Shown: positions 61,701 through 64,000 of the stretch, in pieces
Position numbering within the stretch: the first letter of the stretch is position 1
Layout: every line of letters starts with the position of its first letter
Source of the DNA: Trichoplusia ni
Taxonomy: Eukaryota > Arthropoda > Insecta > Lepidoptera > Noctuidae
Direction: 5' to 3'
DNA length: 64,000 nucleotides
NCBI RefSeq assembly: GCF_003590095.1
Contig: NC_039491.1
Span: forward strand, 11,284,001-11,348,000
Position numbers and translations under genes: made by a program
Notes under the pieces: model-generated
Told to the model about the DNA's origin: nothing
Seen by the model: the letters and a program-made list of their open reading frames with translations, nothing else
The model's database searches: none

Positions 61701-63659
61701 TTGTAATTTTATGCGCGATGTTACCACCTAGCGCTCCGTACAAAATGCAAACCACCCCAGAGATTACTTAGACGTCACACTACGCTGCTTTATTTGGTTA
61801 CCAGACATCATATTTGAGTGAATGTTAAGTTGATGAGTAATAGGACCGTTTCTCCGGCTAGACAATTTCTCTCTACAACTTGAGTATTGCAGTATACTTC
61901 AAACTGAGCTTAGCATTATGGACATCGGCCGAAATGAACATCGCATTGTTCTATTTTCAATTTTGATAATTTCTTATGTATGAACCTCCAAACTCATTTT
62001 ATATTAAATCATCTTTATCAAAGTCACAAACGCTATTCTAAACGTAATTACACACACATCCGTATGAAAGAAAATCATAATATTGAACTGTATCAATATA
62101 AAATGAGTCAGTTTTTATTAAAGCCTAAAATACCCTAACATTTTCTTCAAAGCCATCAATTTCTTAAGTCTCAAATTTATAAACTGCTAATTCTAGTATT
62201 GTAATTTGAGAAGCAGCTTAAGGCCGAAGATTAGGGGACGGATAAGTCCTGTGAATCACTGGAGACTCGACGTAATTTGTATCGCCGAGTTTTTGTAGAC
62301 AGGCCGGGTTTGAAGGCAGTGTACTTCGTAATTGGGTGGATTTTAAGATGGATGCAGAAGAGGCTGTTATATTGATTTGGTGTTTTGTAATTTACTATTT
62401 GACAGAGGTTTCATGTGGCTGTGAGATCAGCGAGAGCGGGTAAATTATTTTCTTTTAGTAGACATGAAAGTTTATAAAGGTTCTATTTTATTGTATCAGG
62501 AACCTGCGTAGAGTTAAAGTGGAAATCGCTGATTATAATATAATTGCTGATTATATCGATTCCCAGTAGTCAGTTACCATTTTTTCTGTTCATCCATTAG
62601 GTAAAAATAAAGATTTTTTTGCCAAAGTCACCCCTAATGGCCATTTCCACGAAACACGAAGTCCCTAATCGTGCGGATAAAATCCGATCCCGAAAATTTA
62701 TTAGTTTAGAGTATGTCATTACAACAGCGTAATTAATAGGTATGGTAAGTTAAATAAATTAAACTCATTCACAATTCCCAAACTGTATATTTTACAACGG
62801 AACATTTTAATACAATTTAATTCTTTACATTATACTTATGAATTTACAAATAGGTATACATTAACGTTCGGTTTATTCATAAAATTAAACGTATTTTTTT
62901 CATGAAAGATGGATGTAATACAATACTTGGACATTGTAATTTCCTTAAAACAAGGAAACGAGTGATGTTATTCCTGTTTCCCAACTAAGAAGGGTTTGGC
63001 GTCATCAATCATGGAACATGCCAAATCACATAATAAAATGAAGACGGAGCTGACGTACAATAACAGAGAAAAAGTACAATTATTTTATGAGATGTTTTTG
63101 TCCTCGGGCTAACAATAAAATATTGTTTAAAGAAGGCATTAAGACGATATATTTTTTGACATGATAACCAAATTGTGCACTAATCATGGAGCCCTCAGAA
63201 ACAAAACGTAGTCTGAAATGTTAATCTCCAAAGGAAATTAAGCCTTGTCTTTGTGCCTTAAATGCTTCAATGAACATGAACTGCTTGCCTACTATAGTAT
63301 TTACAACTATCACTCAAATTCGGAATATTGTAAATATTACACACTTAGTAACTTCTCAACCATTTGGACGTTTAGGCTAGATTGATTCTTCAACTTAAAC
63401 AAGCATTCAAACTTATTATACATATAAACATTAACCAAAGAGTTCGTCTCTGCAAACCCCCATCCGACGCCGCGGCCGGCCCGACTGTGTCTACCTATAT
63501 TACACCAGTTACCAGTATATTGATTTTCACTTCACGGGTCAAAGTTACCTGTGTGTTACATTTGCAAAATTAATTGTTCAAACTTAAATTCAAAATATTC
63601 ATTGGAATACAAACGTAGTGTGATAGATACGTGTATGCGACCGAAACACGTCCAACATC
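58751..63659. other. Non-coding stretch
   Basis: A cluster of ccggg/ccgga words lies at 59008-59086. The frame at 63382-63573 starts at TTG and is not accepted. No gene or repeat is recognised otherwise. Confidence 0.5.
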
Positions 63660-63945
63660 AGACAAACTAATAATCATTTTATTCATAATCGTGTTCTATA
63701 AATTGATATGACTATCTTCGTGCAAAATTATTTACAGCCACGTCTATAATCGACCCTAAAATATATACAACAAACAATACAAAATCGTGATCAGCAGTCG
63801 TTGTTTAATTTAATATTACAATTACAATTTACAAGTCAAAGTTTCACGGGTTACTAGAGTTAGGTAACGCCTCAAATGAATTTGAAGATTCAATTTTGAA
63901 AGCCGTTTCAACAACCTTTGTTTCATCACTGAGTAGAGTTCAGGG
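63660..63945 (-). other. Likely 3' UTR and poly(A) signal of the minus-strand gene at the window edge
   Basis: AATAAA on the minus strand at 63683-63678 is followed by a GT-rich stretch (gtttgtctgatgttgg), a typical downstream element. The stop codon at 63948-63946 lies about 265 bases upstream. Confidence 0.4.
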
Positions 63946-64000
63946 TCACGCTAGCGCGAGCAGCAGCGTGGCGAGCGCCGCGAGCGCGGGCAGCAGAGCG
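63946..64000 (-). CDS. C-terminus of a GPI-anchored or membrane protein (partial)
   Basis: A minus-strand frame enters from the right edge and ends with the hydrophobic run ALLPALAALATLLLALA directly before a TGA stop. A long Ala/Leu run at the very end of a protein is typical of the cleaved GPI-attachment signal (as in lepidopteran aminopeptidases, alkaline phosphatases and Ig-superfamily adhesion proteins) or of a tail anchor. The segment is strongly GC- and CpG-rich, unlike the rest of the window, as expected for a coding exon. Another frame across the same bases is Ala/Arg-rich and stops later, so the frame is an inference. The body of the protein lies outside the window and cannot be named. 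Confidence 0.5.
   Translation of the reverse strand, partial: ALLPALAALATLLLALA

Noticed and set aside
1..64000. CRISPR arrays, rRNA, bacterial or viral genome segments, telomere repeats
   Set aside because: None seen: no regularly spaced repeats, no rRNA-like GC-rich conserved blocks, and no TTAGG arrays.

Overview
The window looks like a stretch of moth or butterfly (Lepidoptera) nuclear genome, probably from the Noctuoidea. It is AT-rich and almost gene-free, with stops in all frames on both strands. It carries the debris typical of these genomes: tRNA-headed SINEs with the well-known lepidopteran heads, Helitron-like elements with TC...CTAG ends and a ...cgaagtcgcggg... hairpin tail, decayed LINE 3' ends, and palindromic MITEs. 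No bacterial operons, CRISPR arrays, rRNA or functional tRNA genes are visible. Family names come from recognition by eye, without database support.

Left part (1-6.7 kb). A Helitron-like 3' end cut by the window edge (1-88) is followed by the one convincing complete gene, a gag-like protein of 281 residues (2455-3300). It has a CpG-rich candidate leader exon (1686-1955), an intron with good splice signals (1956-2444), and its own polyadenylation signal (3836-3841). Its C-terminal CHCC knuckle places it near the CsRn1/Kabuki type of Ty3/gypsy elements. No pol, LTR pair or primer-binding site is visible around it, so it may be a domesticated gag gene. A short broken envelope-like fragment (6334-6507, minus) and two adjacent hairpins (6610-6693) follow.

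Middle (6.7-51.8 kb). This is non-coding DNA with scattered repeats: two tRNA-derived SINEs (15.3 and 38.0 kb) and a possible third head (44.2 kb), LINE 3' remnants (18.5 kb and, weakly, 48.2 kb), a 560-bp MITE with perfect 35-bp inverted ends and TA duplications (31.0-31.6 kb), two related foldback MITEs (29.3 and 34.6 kb), and one of two copies of an unnamed dispersed repeat (25.1 kb).

Right part (51.8-64 kb). A full-length 838-bp Helitron-like element on the minus strand contains an internal tandem duplication. It is followed by a LINE 3' end (54.1 kb), a second complete Helitron-like copy (58.3 kb) and, 17 bp beyond that, the other copy of the 25-kb repeat. The last 55 bases look like the 3' end of a minus-strand gene: a hydrophobic alanine/leucine tail, a stop codon, and a 3' UTR with an AATAAA about 265 bases downstream. 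This would be the C-terminus of a GPI-anchored or tail-anchored protein whose body lies beyond the window.

The genes do not form a pathway. The window is best read as an intergenic or intronic repeat landscape between a possible domesticated gag gene and the end of a membrane-protein gene.
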